Below are positions 53,855 through 62,368 of a stretch of 64,000 nucleotides of DNA, one piece after another (within the stretch, counting starts at the first letter, position 1; every line of letters starts with the position of its first letter). The notes under the pieces are model-generated. The model did not search any database. It had not been told where the DNA came from and was given only the letters and a program-made list of their open reading frames with translations. This DNA comes from IMCC2047 sp041395865 (GTDB lineage: Bacteria > Pseudomonadota > Gammaproteobacteria > Pseudomonadales > IMCC2047): positions 95,894 to 159,893 of the forward strand of contig JAWKZQ010000007.1 of the NCBI GenBank assembly GCA_041395865.1. Reading direction: 5' to 3'. Made by a program: the position numbers and the translations under genes.

Positions 53855-54976
53855 ATGGGCAATGCACCCCAGGCAGGGTTGGCTGGCATCGTCGCCGGAC
53901 GGACGGCGATATCGACCGTTGACCCGGACGGTACCGGGCTGTTCTATCGAGGCTATGCGGTGGCAGACCTGGCCCAACAGGCCAGCTTCGAGGAGGTGGC
54001 GTGGCTGCTGCTCTACGGGGCGCTGCCGACGCGTTCCGAATTGGCCTGTTACGGGCAGAAGCTGCAAGGCTTTTATGTGCTCCCGGAACCGCTCAAGCAG
54101 CTGTTACAGCTGCTTCCCGCCGATGCTCACCCCATGGATGTATTGCGTACGGCCTGCTCGGCACTGGGTTGCATGGAACCGGAAACCTCCTTTGCCGAGC
54201 AGCAGGAAATTGCGGATCGACTCTTGGCCAGGATGGGAATTATGGTGCTTTACTGGCATAACTGCCACCAGGGTTGCCAGGGCAGCGTTTGCGGTTGTCC
54301 CCGTGGCAGCTTGGCCAGTTGTTTCTTATCCACCCTGCAGGGCGAGGACCCTGATCCTTTAGCCGTTCGTGCCTTGGATGTGGCTTTGACGCTCTATGCG
54401 GAGCACGAGTTTAATGCGTCCACCTTCAATGCCAGGGTATCGGCCTCTACCCTGAGCGATTTTTATTCAGCCATTACCGGTGCCATAGGCACGCTGCGAG
54501 GCCCCTTGCACGGAGGCGCAAACGAGGCCGCACTGGATTTGATCCTGAGTTACCCTAACCCGGAGGACGCCGAGGATGGCTTGAAGGCTGCATTGGCTCG
54601 AAAGGAAAAAATCATGGGCTTCGGGCACCGTGTTTATCAGCAGGGTGATCCGCGATCACCCATTATCAAGCTTTGGGCGTACGAGCTGGCCAAGCAACAG
54701 GACCAGTTGCCGCTGTTTGCTGTTGCCGAACGGATTGAGGCGGTCATGGTGGCTGAAAAAGGCCTGTTTCCTAACCTGGATTTCTATAGCGCCGTGGCCT
54801 TTCACCTCTGTGGTATTCCAAAAGGCCTCTTTACCCCTATTTTTGTCATGGCTCGGGTGGCGGGCTGGTCGGCGCATATCATGGAGCAACGCGCCGATAA
54901 TAAACTGATCCGGCCAACAGCGGATTACACCGGGCCGGACCCGAGAGCTTATGTGCCCTTGGCTGACAGGAAGTAA
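53855..54976 (+). CDS. prpC: 2-Methylcitrate synthase-like protein with cysteine-rich patch
   Basis: This joins propionyl-CoA and oxaloacetate to 2-methylcitrate. It has 373 residues and aligns well with E. coli PrpC: FYRGYAVADLAQQASFEEVA, HPMDVLRTACSALG, RGPLHGGANEAALDL (His), MGFGHRVYQQGDPRSPIIK (His) and FPNLDFYSAVAF (Asp). Between residues 137 and 156, where E. coli PrpC is polar and acidic (TDDDS), this protein has five cysteines (137, 141, 146, 148, 156). GGAGG precedes the ATG. The prpD gene starts three bases after its stop; no prpB is present. Confidence 0.88.
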   Translation: MGNAPQAGLAGIVAGRTAISTVDPDGTGLFYRGYAVADLAQQASFEEVAWLLLYGALPTRSELACYGQKLQGFYVLPEPLKQLLQLLPADAHPMDVLRTACSALGCMEPETSFAEQQEIADRLLARMGIMVLYWHNCHQGCQGSVCGCPRGSLASCFLSTLQGEDPDPLAVRALDVALTLYAEHEFNASTFNARVSASTLSDFYSAITGAIGTLRGPLHGGANEAALDLILSYPNPEDAEDGLKAALARKEKIMGFGHRVYQQGDPRSPIIKLWAYELAKQQDQLPLFAVAERIEAVMVAEKGLFPNLDFYSAVAFHLCGIPKGLFTPIFVMARVAGWSAHIMEQRADNKLIRPTADYTGPDPRAYVPLADRK

Positions 54977-54979
54977 CCG

Positions 54980-56413
54980 ATGCGAGAAATCGTTCATGAT
55001 GCCACGGATCAGCTGTTGGGGACGCTGGCCGATTATGTGTGTGACACCGAGGGGTTTTCAGAGCAAAGCCTGAGTGCGGCCCGGCTTTGTTTGCTCGATG
55101 CCTTGGGGTGTAGCTTTCAGGCACTGTCGGATCAAGCCTGCCGCCAGCGCCTGGGGCCGGTTGTTGCGGGCGCTGAGATGCGGGGCGGTGCCAGGGTGCC
55201 GGGAACGGCCTATGAGTTTGATCCGGTGCGAGCCGCGTTTAATACGGGCTGCCTGATTCGCTGGCTGGATTACAACGATACCTGGCTGGCGGCGGAGTGG
55301 GGGCATCCCTCGGACAACCTGGCCGCTATCCTTGCCTGTGCCGACTACCTGGATCGTAGCGGGCAGCGTACGCTAACCATGCGGGAGGTGCTCATAGCCC
55401 TGATCAAGGCTTACGAGATACAGGGCGTGCTGGCATTAGAGAACGCCTTTAACCAGCAGGGATTGGATCATGTGTTGCTGGTCAAGGTCGCCAGTGCCGC
55501 CGTATCCGCCCATTTAATGGGCGGCAACCGCGAGCAGATCGTGAATGCTCTTTCCAATGCCTGGGCCGATGGCGGCAGCCTGCGTGTTTACCGGCATGCG
55601 CCCAACACCGGCTGGCGGAAATCCTGGGCGGCCGGTGATGCAGCGGCACGCGGGGTTCAGCATGCGTTGATGGCGCTGGCTGGCGAAATGGGCTGTCCGA
55701 CAGTGTTAGGCGCCGAAAAATGGGGTTTTGAATCGGTATTTATGGCAGGTAACCCCCTGCAATTGGGGCGCTCTCTGTCGGACTATGTGGTCAATAATAT
55801 TCTCTTTAAAGTGGATTTTCCTGCCGAGTTCCATGCGCAAACAGCCGTGGAGTGCGCTTTATTGCTGCATCACCGTTTGGAGGGGTTGTGTGAGGGTATT
55901 GAGGAAATTTCGATTTATACCCAGGCGGCGGGCAAACGTATCATTGATAAAAGCGGCCCGCTCAATAATCCGGCAGATCGGGACCACTGTTTACAGTACG
56001 CCGTTGCGATTGCCCTGCTCAAGGGCCGTTTGAAGTCGGAAGACTATTCCGATGCGGCAGCCGGCGATGAACGCATCGACAGGTTGCGCGAGAAAATGCA
56101 GGTTGCGGAAGAACCGCAATACAGCCGGGATTACCTGGATCCGAATAAGCGTGCGATTGCCAACCGTGTTGAAATTTGCATGCAGGATGGAACCCGGCTG
56201 GTGGAAGAAAAGCTGTACCCTTTGGGGCACCCGAAACGACGCGCCGAGGCGATGCCGCTGTTGCTCAAGAAATTCCGCAAGGCTGCCAGTTTGGTTCTGG
56301 GGGCTGAAATGTCGCAGCGGCTCCGAACCCTGGTGCTGGAGGCGCCGGGGCTGAATAGCATGCCGGTTGCCGGTTTTATGGCGCTGTTGGTGCCGGGAGC
56401 AGACGATGACTGA
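54980..56413 (+). CDS. prpD: 2-Methylcitrate dehydratase (MmgE/PrpD family)
   Basis: PrpD dehydrates 2-methylcitrate to 2-methylaconitate. It has 477 residues, with LGCSFQALSDQACRQRLGPV, RWLDYNDTWLAAEWGHPSDN near residue 95, WKSWAAGDAAARGV-type text (RKSWAAGDAAARGVQHAL) and FPAEFHAQTAVECALLLH. Length and motifs match PrpD proper rather than the distant aconitase-decarboxylase relatives. It sits between prpC and a thioesterase gene, with an 8-base overlap to the latter. Confidence 0.9.
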   Translation: MREIVHDATDQLLGTLADYVCDTEGFSEQSLSAARLCLLDALGCSFQALSDQACRQRLGPVVAGAEMRGGARVPGTAYEFDPVRAAFNTGCLIRWLDYNDTWLAAEWGHPSDNLAAILACADYLDRSGQRTLTMREVLIALIKAYEIQGVLALENAFNQQGLDHVLLVKVASAAVSAHLMGGNREQIVNALSNAWADGGSLRVYRHAPNTGWRKSWAAGDAAARGVQHALMALAGEMGCPTVLGAEKWGFESVFMAGNPLQLGRSLSDYVVNNILFKVDFPAEFHAQTAVECALLLHHRLEGLCEGIEEISIYTQAAGKRIIDKSGPLNNPADRDHCLQYAVAIALLKGRLKSEDYSDAAAGDERIDRLREKMQVAEEPQYSRDYLDPNKRAIANRVEICMQDGTRLVEEKLYPLGHPKRRAEAMPLLLKKFRKAASLVLGAEMSQRLRTLVLEAPGLNSMPVAGFMALLVPGADDD

Positions 56414-56897
56414 ACTAGGATGTTTTCAGGACGCAATGCCCGGCGATGTCTGTTTTGGTTGTGGCGGCGAGAACCCCAAGGGTCTGCAAATTCGAAGCTT
56501 CTGGCAGGGTGATGAGGGCGTCTGCGACTGGCAACCCGAACTGCACCATCAGGGGTGGGGCGGGCTGCTCTGCGGCGGCATTATTGCGACCCTGGTGGAT
56601 TGCCACTGCATGGCAACGGCGATGGCGCACGCCATTCGGAAGGAAGGGCGGGCGTTGGGCAGCGAGCCTTGTTACCGCTTTGCGACGGGTTCAATGTCGT
56701 TGCGTTTTCTCAAGCCAACACCGGTGGACAGTCCGTTACGGGTAAAGGCACGGGTCACCGATATAAAAAACGACCGCAAATACAGCCTGACCTGCGAGGT
56801 CGAGGTGGCTGGAGAGGTGACGGTGACGGCAGAGGTGGTTGCTTTCCTGGTATGGCGCAGTGACCTTGATAATGGATCGGCTTTTTCGGCGACTTGA
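56406..56897 (+). CDS. PaaI/YbgC-like hotdog-fold thioesterase
   Basis: The 163-residue protein has the hotdog fold seen in acyl-CoA thioesterases: a long helix region GGLLCGGIIATLVDCHCMATA and strands MSLRFLKPTPVDSPLRVKARV and SLTCEVEVAGEVTVTAEVV. The usual HGG before the helix reads CGG, while the aspartate in LVD is kept, so activity needs testing. The N-terminal PGDVCFGCGGENPKGLQIR resembles a small subgroup with a conserved Cys pair. It overlaps prpD by 8 bases and may release stalled acyl-CoA. Confidence 0.75.
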   Translation: MTELGCFQDAMPGDVCFGCGGENPKGLQIRSFWQGDEGVCDWQPELHHQGWGGLLCGGIIATLVDCHCMATAMAHAIRKEGRALGSEPCYRFATGSMSLRFLKPTPVDSPLRVKARVTDIKNDRKYSLTCEVEVAGEVTVTAEVVAFLVWRSDLDNGSAFSAT

Positions 56898-56917
56898 ATC
56901 ATGGTTGAGGAGGGGTT

Positions 56918-58828
56918 ATGACGGAGCTCTTCAAGGGCTTGAAGCTGATTGAGCAGGCACGCGAAGAGGTACGCGGTGCCAGCTTTATGTCGGGACTCTA
57001 TCTTGGAAAACCGGATTTCGACCTCCTGTTAATGCCGCCTGAACCCGATCAAGAGCGGCGCGAAGGGGAAGCCTATTGCCAAAGGGTTGAGGCTTTCCTC
57101 CAGCAGCATGTTGATTCGTTGGAAATCGAGCGAACCGGTGAAATTCCCGAGGCCGTCTTACAGGGCCTGCTGGAGTTGGGCGCCTTTGCCATGAAAATTC
57201 CGAAGCAATATGGCGGACTGGGTTTCTCGCACCGTAATTACGGGCGCGTCCTTACCCTGATTGCCAGCTGGAGTAACAGCCTCTCGTTGACGGTTGCGGT
57301 GCCGCAGTCCATTGGCATTGCCATGCCGATACTGCTGTTCGGAAACGACCAGCAGAAGCAGCAGTATTTACCCTTAGTGGCGCGACAGCATATTTCCGCT
57401 TTTGCGCTGACCGAGCCGGAAACCGGCTCTGATGCAGCGAACGTTAAAACCGAGGCGGTGCTTGTTGATTCCGGTGATGCATTTGTCATCAACGGTGAGA
57501 AGCTATGGTGTACCAACGGCGCGATTGCGCGCTATATCACATTGGTCGCCCGGGTGCCTGCCCGACAGCAGGAGCAGGATGGGAAGTTGGTGTGGCAGCC
57601 GGTTAGCGATCCAGTTACTGCCAATGATTCCGTTCATACGGCTTTTATCCTTGATATGCAAAGCCCCGGCGTCTCCATTAAACAACGCTGCCGCTTCGCC
57701 GGTTGCAGGGGCATTGCCAATGCGCATATGGTTTTTAACCAAGTCAGGGTGCCGAAGGAAAATATCATTGGCGAGGTCGGGAGTGGTCTTAAGTATGCCT
57801 TATCCATTTTAAATATTGGTCGGGCGGTCAGCGTGCCTGCCATTTGCCTGGGTATGGCCAAGCAGGCCTGGCAACCCTCGCTGGACAGACTTCATTCCCG
57901 GATGACCTTTGGCGAGCCGCTGGCCAACCGGCAGACACAGCGTATCCGGGCTGGCGAAATGGCAAAACGGCTTTTTGTGATGGAAGCGCTGTGCGAGCTG
58001 GTATGGCAGATGGCGGACCAGCATCGTTACGACGTGCGAATGGAAGCAGCGGTTACCAAAATGTTCTGTTCGGAGCACTGTATCGCTTTTCTTGATGATG
58101 CCCAGATTATCTTTGGCGGCATGGGGTATGAGGCTGCCGATTCAAAGCAGGTTCGTGGGGAGCCAGCGTTTCCGATGGAGCAGTTGGCGCGCGATGCCAC
58201 CATGTATCGTATCGGTGAAGGTGCCACGGATATCCTGCGCGCCTTTGTGGCGCGTGAAGCGCTCAATTTTCACCTGCACAGGAGCCGGGAGCTTCTTGAA
58301 CAGGGTGTGACGGGAGCCCGTTTGCTTGCGTTAATACGTTTTTACGGCCCTTGGTATCTCTCGCAGTGGCGCCCCAAACCGGTGACGGAAAAGCTGCGTA
58401 ATCCCAGGACCAGAGCGTTGCTCGGGTATGTCGAACACCGCAGCCGAGCATTGGCGCGGGCGATTGTTTATGCCCTGCTATTGCAGCGGCAGGCTATGCA
58501 ACAGGACCAGGGGCGACAGAGCAGGATTGAGTGCCTGGGCGAAGCGTTGTTTGCGATGGCGGCGGCCGTGTTGCATGCGCAGAATATTAATGAACCTTAC
58601 GCCTGGGATTTGGTGGATGAGTTTTTCCGTACTGAAAAGGGGCGTATTAAACACTTGTTGCGCGGGCTTTTGGTGAATGATGATCGACAGCGGGAAAGGC
58701 TTGGGCGACAGGCGGTTCAAGGTGAATTCGGTGCGCTGAATCGTGGCATCGTTAATCGAACGCTCGCTGACTATCGAGCGTCAGTGCCAGAAAACCAAGA
58801 TGAGGGCCTGGAAACAAAAAAAGGCTGA
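56918..58828 (+). CDS. Acyl-CoA dehydrogenase, long form
   Basis: The 636-residue flavoenzyme is longer than the usual ~380-residue forms and resembles very-long-chain/ACAD9-type enzymes with a C-terminal helical extension (about 480-636). FAD/acyl motifs are AFALTEPETGSDAANVKTEA and WCTNGAIARYITLVARV; the likely catalytic glutamate is in YRIGEGATDIL. AGGAGGGG precedes the ATG. It ends the operon, and its stop codon lies inside the terminator. It may act on branched or long acyl-CoA; the substrate is unknown. Confidence 0.88.
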   Translation: MTELFKGLKLIEQAREEVRGASFMSGLYLGKPDFDLLLMPPEPDQERREGEAYCQRVEAFLQQHVDSLEIERTGEIPEAVLQGLLELGAFAMKIPKQYGGLGFSHRNYGRVLTLIASWSNSLSLTVAVPQSIGIAMPILLFGNDQQKQQYLPLVARQHISAFALTEPETGSDAANVKTEAVLVDSGDAFVINGEKLWCTNGAIARYITLVARVPARQQEQDGKLVWQPVSDPVTANDSVHTAFILDMQSPGVSIKQRCRFAGCRGIANAHMVFNQVRVPKENIIGEVGSGLKYALSILNIGRAVSVPAICLGMAKQAWQPSLDRLHSRMTFGEPLANRQTQRIRAGEMAKRLFVMEALCELVWQMADQHRYDVRMEAAVTKMFCSEHCIAFLDDAQIIFGGMGYEAADSKQVRGEPAFPMEQLARDATMYRIGEGATDILRAFVAREALNFHLHRSRELLEQGVTGARLLALIRFYGPWYLSQWRPKPVTEKLRNPRTRALLGYVEHRSRALARAIVYALLLQRQAMQQDQGRQSRIECLGEALFAMAAAVLHAQNINEPYAWDLVDEFFRTEKGRIKHLLRGLLVNDDRQRERLGRQAVQGEFGALNRGIVNRTLADYRASVPENQDEGLETKKG

Positions 58829-58845
58829 CCTGCAGGTCAGCCTTT
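58820..58845. terminator. Bidirectional terminator between acyl-CoA dehydrogenase and ompW
   Basis: A perfect 26-bp palindrome forms a 10-11 bp stem and has an A run on its left, giving a T tract on the minus strand. It serves the minus-strand ompW well and the plus-strand dehydrogenase less strongly (TTTA only). The dehydrogenase stop codon (58826-58828) lies within it. Confidence 0.9.
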
Positions 58846-58869
58846 ATGGAGGCGATTTACATGACTGGC

Positions 58870-59544
58870 TTAGAACTTGTAGCTCAGGCCGATCATGTAA
58901 ACATCGGGGTCGACATCCACGTCAACTTTTTGTTTGCCGACGTTAGCTGTTTTTAATGTGGCTTCAGTGTCGATGTCCAGGTACCAGTAAGCGGCATTCA
59001 GCGACCATCTGTCGTTGATTTGGTAATCGATCCCGGCATGGAAAGCTAAACCCCAAGAGTCATCAAGCTCAACATCAGTCTTTCCTGCAACCGCTTCAAA
59101 TGCTGAATCTGCATCCTCATCAAAGAAGATTGTGTAGTTGATACCTGCACCAATATAGGGTTGGAATTTAGAGTCGGCGGATGCTGGGTAGTAATTAAGT
59201 GTCAGTGTAGGTGGAAGGTGTTTGATGCTCGCTACATCCACGCCACCAATTACTGCGCCGGTGCCTTTTACGTCATGTTCAAAGGGAGTGGCAGCCAGCA
59301 ACTCAATACCAACATGGTCTGTGTACATGTAGGTCAGGGTAAGACCGAGCTGTGTGTCATTGTTTACTTTTGCGCCTTGAGAGCCGGCCAGGGGAGTAAC
59401 ATCACTGCTGTCTTCATTAGGCGCTACAGTGGCGGCACCGCCCTTAACAAGGATGTCGCCCGCTTGGTAGGCAATCGCAGAAGTGCTTGCCATCAGTCCG
59501 ACAGTGGTAGTGGCTAACAGGAGAGATTTCAGAGTGCTTTTCAT
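58870..59544 (-). CDS. ompW: Outer membrane protein OmpW
   Basis: OmpW is an eight-strand barrel in the outer membrane, linked to uptake of small hydrophobic molecules. It has 224 residues with a signal peptide (cleavage after SAIA), VTGIELLAATPF-type text (VGIELLAATPFEHDV), LNYYPASADSKFQPYIGAGINYT, and a terminal phenylalanine (GLSYKF) for barrel insertion. Its promoter has two FNR-type boxes. ompW is oxygen-regulated in E. coli, which agrees. Confidence 0.94.
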   Translation of the reverse strand: MKSTLKSLLLATTTVGLMASTSAIAYQAGDILVKGGAATVAPNEDSSDVTPLAGSQGAKVNNDTQLGLTLTYMYTDHVGIELLAATPFEHDVKGTGAVIGGVDVASIKHLPPTLTLNYYPASADSKFQPYIGAGINYTIFFDEDADSAFEAVAGKTDVELDDSWGLAFHAGIDYQINDRWSLNAAYWYLDIDTEATLKTANVGKQKVDVDVDPDVYMIGLSYKF

Positions 59545-59589
59545 GATTAAGCCCGTCTTTTTAGTTGTTGAGAATTATCAGTTGGCGCC

Positions 59590-59671
59590 AGTATAGGGGG
59601 ATGGTTGGAACGGGTATTGACTTGGATCAATAAGGGTTTCAGGGTGACGGTGAGAGCTTGATTTAAGTCAA
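59590..59671 (-). promoter_or_regulatory. ompW promoter with two FNR/Anr-type boxes
   Basis: On the minus strand TTGACTTAAATCAA (59671-59658) and TTGATCCAAGTCAA (59630-59617) each differ from the FNR consensus by one base. A -10 TATACT (59595-59590) lies 21 bases after the nearer box, placing that box near -41. The box centres are 41 bp apart, close to four helical turns. Confidence 0.85.
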
Positions 59672-59777
59672 TAAAGCGCGGGTTGACGCCGTTTTGATGG
59701 TGATAGAGCCCGAGTCGTTCTAAAAAAGGCGTTTTTGGCATACACTATCCGGCCTTTCACCTGAAGCAACATGAACA

Positions 59778-60506
59778 ATGCGTACACTGCTGATTTGGAC
59801 TCGCTCCCTGATATTTTTTGTGGTTTTCTGCCTGGCCGTTGTAACTTGGTCAATCGTTTGCCTGCTGGTCTTTCCTTTTCTGCCCCTGCGCAAGCGGTTT
59901 CGCTTCGGGATTCTGATTAATCACTTTATTGTCTGGTGGTTTGCGGTGAGCTGCGGTGTCCGTTATGAGATTATTGGCCGCGAAAACCTGCCTAAGCACG
60001 ATAGCGGGGTGCTGATCAGCAATCACCAGAGTGAATGGGAAACCTTCTTTTTGCAGGTCCTGGTGTTTCCCCTTTGCACGGTGCTTAAGAAAGAACTGTT
60101 GCGTATTCCTTTCTTTGGCTGGGCGCTGGCTATGGTGAAGCCGATTGCGATTGACCGGACTAAAAAAGCCAATGCGTTGAAGCAAGTGGCGGAACAAGGC
60201 TCCGCCAAATTAGCTCAACGCTTTTGGGTGCTCATTTTCCCCGAGGGAACGCGAATGGGCGCCGGCGAGCTGGGCAAGTACTCCAAGACGGGGGCGCTGC
60301 TGGCCGCAAAAACGGGTAAGCCGCTGGTGCCGGTTTTGCACAATGCTGGCGATTGCTGGCCCAAGAACGGGTTTATTAAACGGCCGGGAACCCTGAGGGT
60401 TTTGATCGGGCCTGCAATCGAGGCCGAAGGCAAGAGCGCGGCTGAAATGCACGATGCCTCAATCCAATGGATTGAGGCAAACCGTGACCGCGTATTTAAA
60501 AGCTAA
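59778..60506 (+). CDS. plsC: 1-Acyl-sn-glycerol-3-phosphate acyltransferase
   Basis: PlsC makes phosphatidic acid at the inner membrane. It has 242 residues with an N-terminal hydrophobic anchor (about 8-35). The catalytic block ISNHQSEWETFFLQV has H-x4-E in place of the usual H-x4-D, and the phosphate-binding FPEGTRMGAGELGKYSKTGA is intact. AAG precedes the ATG weakly. It converges on fabB, placing lipid genes next to fatty acid synthesis. Confidence 0.92.
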   Translation: MRTLLIWTRSLIFFVVFCLAVVTWSIVCLLVFPFLPLRKRFRFGILINHFIVWWFAVSCGVRYEIIGRENLPKHDSGVLISNHQSEWETFFLQVLVFPLCTVLKKELLRIPFFGWALAMVKPIAIDRTKKANALKQVAEQGSAKLAQRFWVLIFPEGTRMGAGELGKYSKTGALLAAKTGKPLVPVLHNAGDCWPKNGFIKRPGTLRVLIGPAIEAEGKSAAEMHDASIQWIEANRDRVFKS

Positions 60507-60517
60507 CCGCGTCGCGC

Positions 60518-61735
60518 TTAAGCTTTGTGGCGTTGGAACACCAACGAAGCGTTGGTGCCGCCAAAACCGAAGCTGTTGGACATGATGGTGTCGATTTTCA
60601 CATTGTCCATACGCTCGGTGACAATCGGCATGCCCTGCGCCTCTTCATCCAGGTTTTCAATATTGGCAGAGGCTGCAATGAAGTTATTCTGCATCATTAA
60701 AATGCTGTAAATCGCTTCGTGTGCGCCTGCCGCTCCCAGAGAGTGGCCGGAAAGTGATTTGGTTGAGGTGATGTGGGGCAGCTTGTCCCCGAATACTTCG
60801 CGTACAGCGGCCAGTTCCTTGACATCGCCGACCGGCGTGCTGGTGCCGTGGGCATTGATGTAATCCACTGCGCCGTCAACGGTAGCCAGGGCTTGTTGCA
60901 TGCAGCGCACAGCGCCCTCGCCCGAGGGGGCAACCATGTCATAGCCATCGGACGTGGCGCCATAACCGACAACCTCAGCATAAATTTTAGCGCCACGGGC
61001 CAACGCGTGTTCACGCTCTTCGAGTACCAGCATGGCGCCACCACCGGCAATAACGAAACCGTCACGATCGGCGTCGTAGGCACGGGATGCCTTGTCTGGT
61101 GTGTCGTTGTATTTGGTGGACAATGCACCCATCGCATCGAACAGGCAGGTCAGCGTCCAATCCTCTTCTTCGCCGCCGCCAGCGAAAACGATGTCCTGCT
61201 TGCCCAGCTGGATCAGCTCCATGGCATTGCCGATGCAGTGCGCACTGGTGGAACAGGCTGACGTGATGGAGTAATTAACCCCTTTGATTTCAAAAGGCGT
61301 TGCCAGGCAGGCGGATACCGTGCTGGACATAACCTTGGGTACTCGATACGGGCCAACCCGCTTAACGCCTTTCTCGCGCAAGATATCAGCGGCTTCCACC
61401 ATGCAGGACATGGAGGCGCCCCCTGATCCGGCAACCAGACCGGTGCGGACATTGGATACCTGCTCCTTGCTAAGGTTGGCATCGTCGATAGCCTGTTGCA
61501 TGGCCACGTAGGCATAAGCAGCGGCATCGCTCATAAAACGGCGCGGGCGACGATCAATAAGCTCGTCGAGGTCAATGTTAATGCTGCCGGATATGTGGCT
61601 GCGCAGGCCCATCTTTTCATACTCAGGCGAAAAGGTGATGCCGGATTTACCGGTTTTTAATGACTCCAGGACACTGGCTTGATCGTTGCCCAGACAGGAC
61701 ACAATGCCGATTCCTGTAACTACGACACGTTTCAT
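60518..61735 (-). CDS. fabB: 3-Oxoacyl-ACP synthase I
   Basis: FabB elongates unsaturated fatty acid chains. It has 405 residues. The catalytic triad is visible: Cys161 in TSACSTSAHCIG, His in NAHGTSTPVGDVKE and His in KSLSGHSLGAAG. It begins MKRVVVTGIGIVSCLGND. It lies 9 bp downstream of fabA on the minus strand, the classical fabAB operon of gammaproteobacteria. Confidence 0.97.
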   Translation of the reverse strand: MKRVVVTGIGIVSCLGNDQASVLESLKTGKSGITFSPEYEKMGLRSHISGSINIDLDELIDRRPRRFMSDAAAYAYVAMQQAIDDANLSKEQVSNVRTGLVAGSGGASMSCMVEAADILREKGVKRVGPYRVPKVMSSTVSACLATPFEIKGVNYSITSACSTSAHCIGNAMELIQLGKQDIVFAGGGEEEDWTLTCLFDAMGALSTKYNDTPDKASRAYDADRDGFVIAGGGAMLVLEEREHALARGAKIYAEVVGYGATSDGYDMVAPSGEGAVRCMQQALATVDGAVDYINAHGTSTPVGDVKELAAVREVFGDKLPHITSTKSLSGHSLGAAGAHEAIYSILMMQNNFIAASANIENLDEEAQGMPIVTERMDNVKIDTIMSNSFGFGGTNASLVFQRHKA

Positions 61736-61744
61736 AGAGACCCC

Positions 61745-62263
61745 TTAGAAGCTGTCTGTCGATGTAAACAAGCCGACTCGCAAGTCTTTTGCGATGTAGA
61801 TTTCCTTACCGTCCACGAACATCTGTGCATCGGCGATACCCAGAATCAATTTTCGGGTGATGACTCGTTTTAAATGGATTTTGTAGGTGACTTTCTTTGC
61901 GGTGGGTAGCACCTGTCCGGTGAATTTTACCTCGCCGCAGCCCAGGGCGCGACCGCGGCCGGGGTTGCCCATCCAGCCCAGGTAAAATCCGACTAGCTGC
62001 CACATGGCGTCGAGGCCAAGGCAGCCTGGCATAACCGGATCGCCAGGGAAGTGACAATCGAAAAACCACATGTCGGGGCTGATATCCAGTTCGGCAATTA
62101 CACAGCCTTTGTTGTAGTCACCACCTTCGGTATCAATATGGGTGATACGGTCAAGCATCAACATGTTGGGGATGGGTAATTGGGCGTTACCCTCGCCAAA
62201 AAGTTTGCCGTGCCCGCAATCCAGTAGTTCGTCGCGGGAGAAGGAGTGTTGCCTTGATGTCAT
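61745..62263 (-). CDS. fabA: 3-Hydroxydecanoyl-ACP dehydratase/isomerase
   Basis: FabA introduces the cis double bond in unsaturated fatty acid synthesis. It has 172 residues. The catalytic His71 and Asp85 lie in FFDCHFPGDPVMPGCLGLDA, matching His70/Asp84 of E. coli. It is first in the fabAB unit, with a -10 element about 35 bp upstream. Confidence 0.97.
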   Translation of the reverse strand: MTSRQHSFSRDELLDCGHGKLFGEGNAQLPIPNMLMLDRITHIDTEGGDYNKGCVIAELDISPDMWFFDCHFPGDPVMPGCLGLDAMWQLVGFYLGWMGNPGRGRALGCGEVKFTGQVLPTAKKVTYKIHLKRVITRKLILGIADAQMFVDGKEIYIAKDLRVGLFTSTDSF

Positions 62264-62298
62264 TTAGTATTACCAGCCTTAATTTTTAATTGGCGACC

Positions 62299-62338
62299 AT
62301 TGTACTGAACTCGCCCTTTCAAAGCGAACGTAATTACG
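62299..62338 (-). promoter_or_regulatory. fabA promoter -10 and upstream palindrome
   Basis: On the minus strand TACAAT (62304-62299) is a good -10 element without a clear -35. A perfect 10-bp palindrome CGTAATTACG (62329-62338) lies just upstream of the -35 position, where a FabR/DesT-like regulator could bind. The binding protein is not known. Confidence 0.5.
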
Positions 62339-62368
62339 AGGAATTGGCCGTCAGTGTTGGGGTTAGCC

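Noticed and set aside
54263..54322. Frameshift in prpC as the cause of the cysteine-rich patch
   Set aside because: The segment is the same length as in E. coli PrpC, the frame is open throughout, and the alternative frames do not restore the family sequence.
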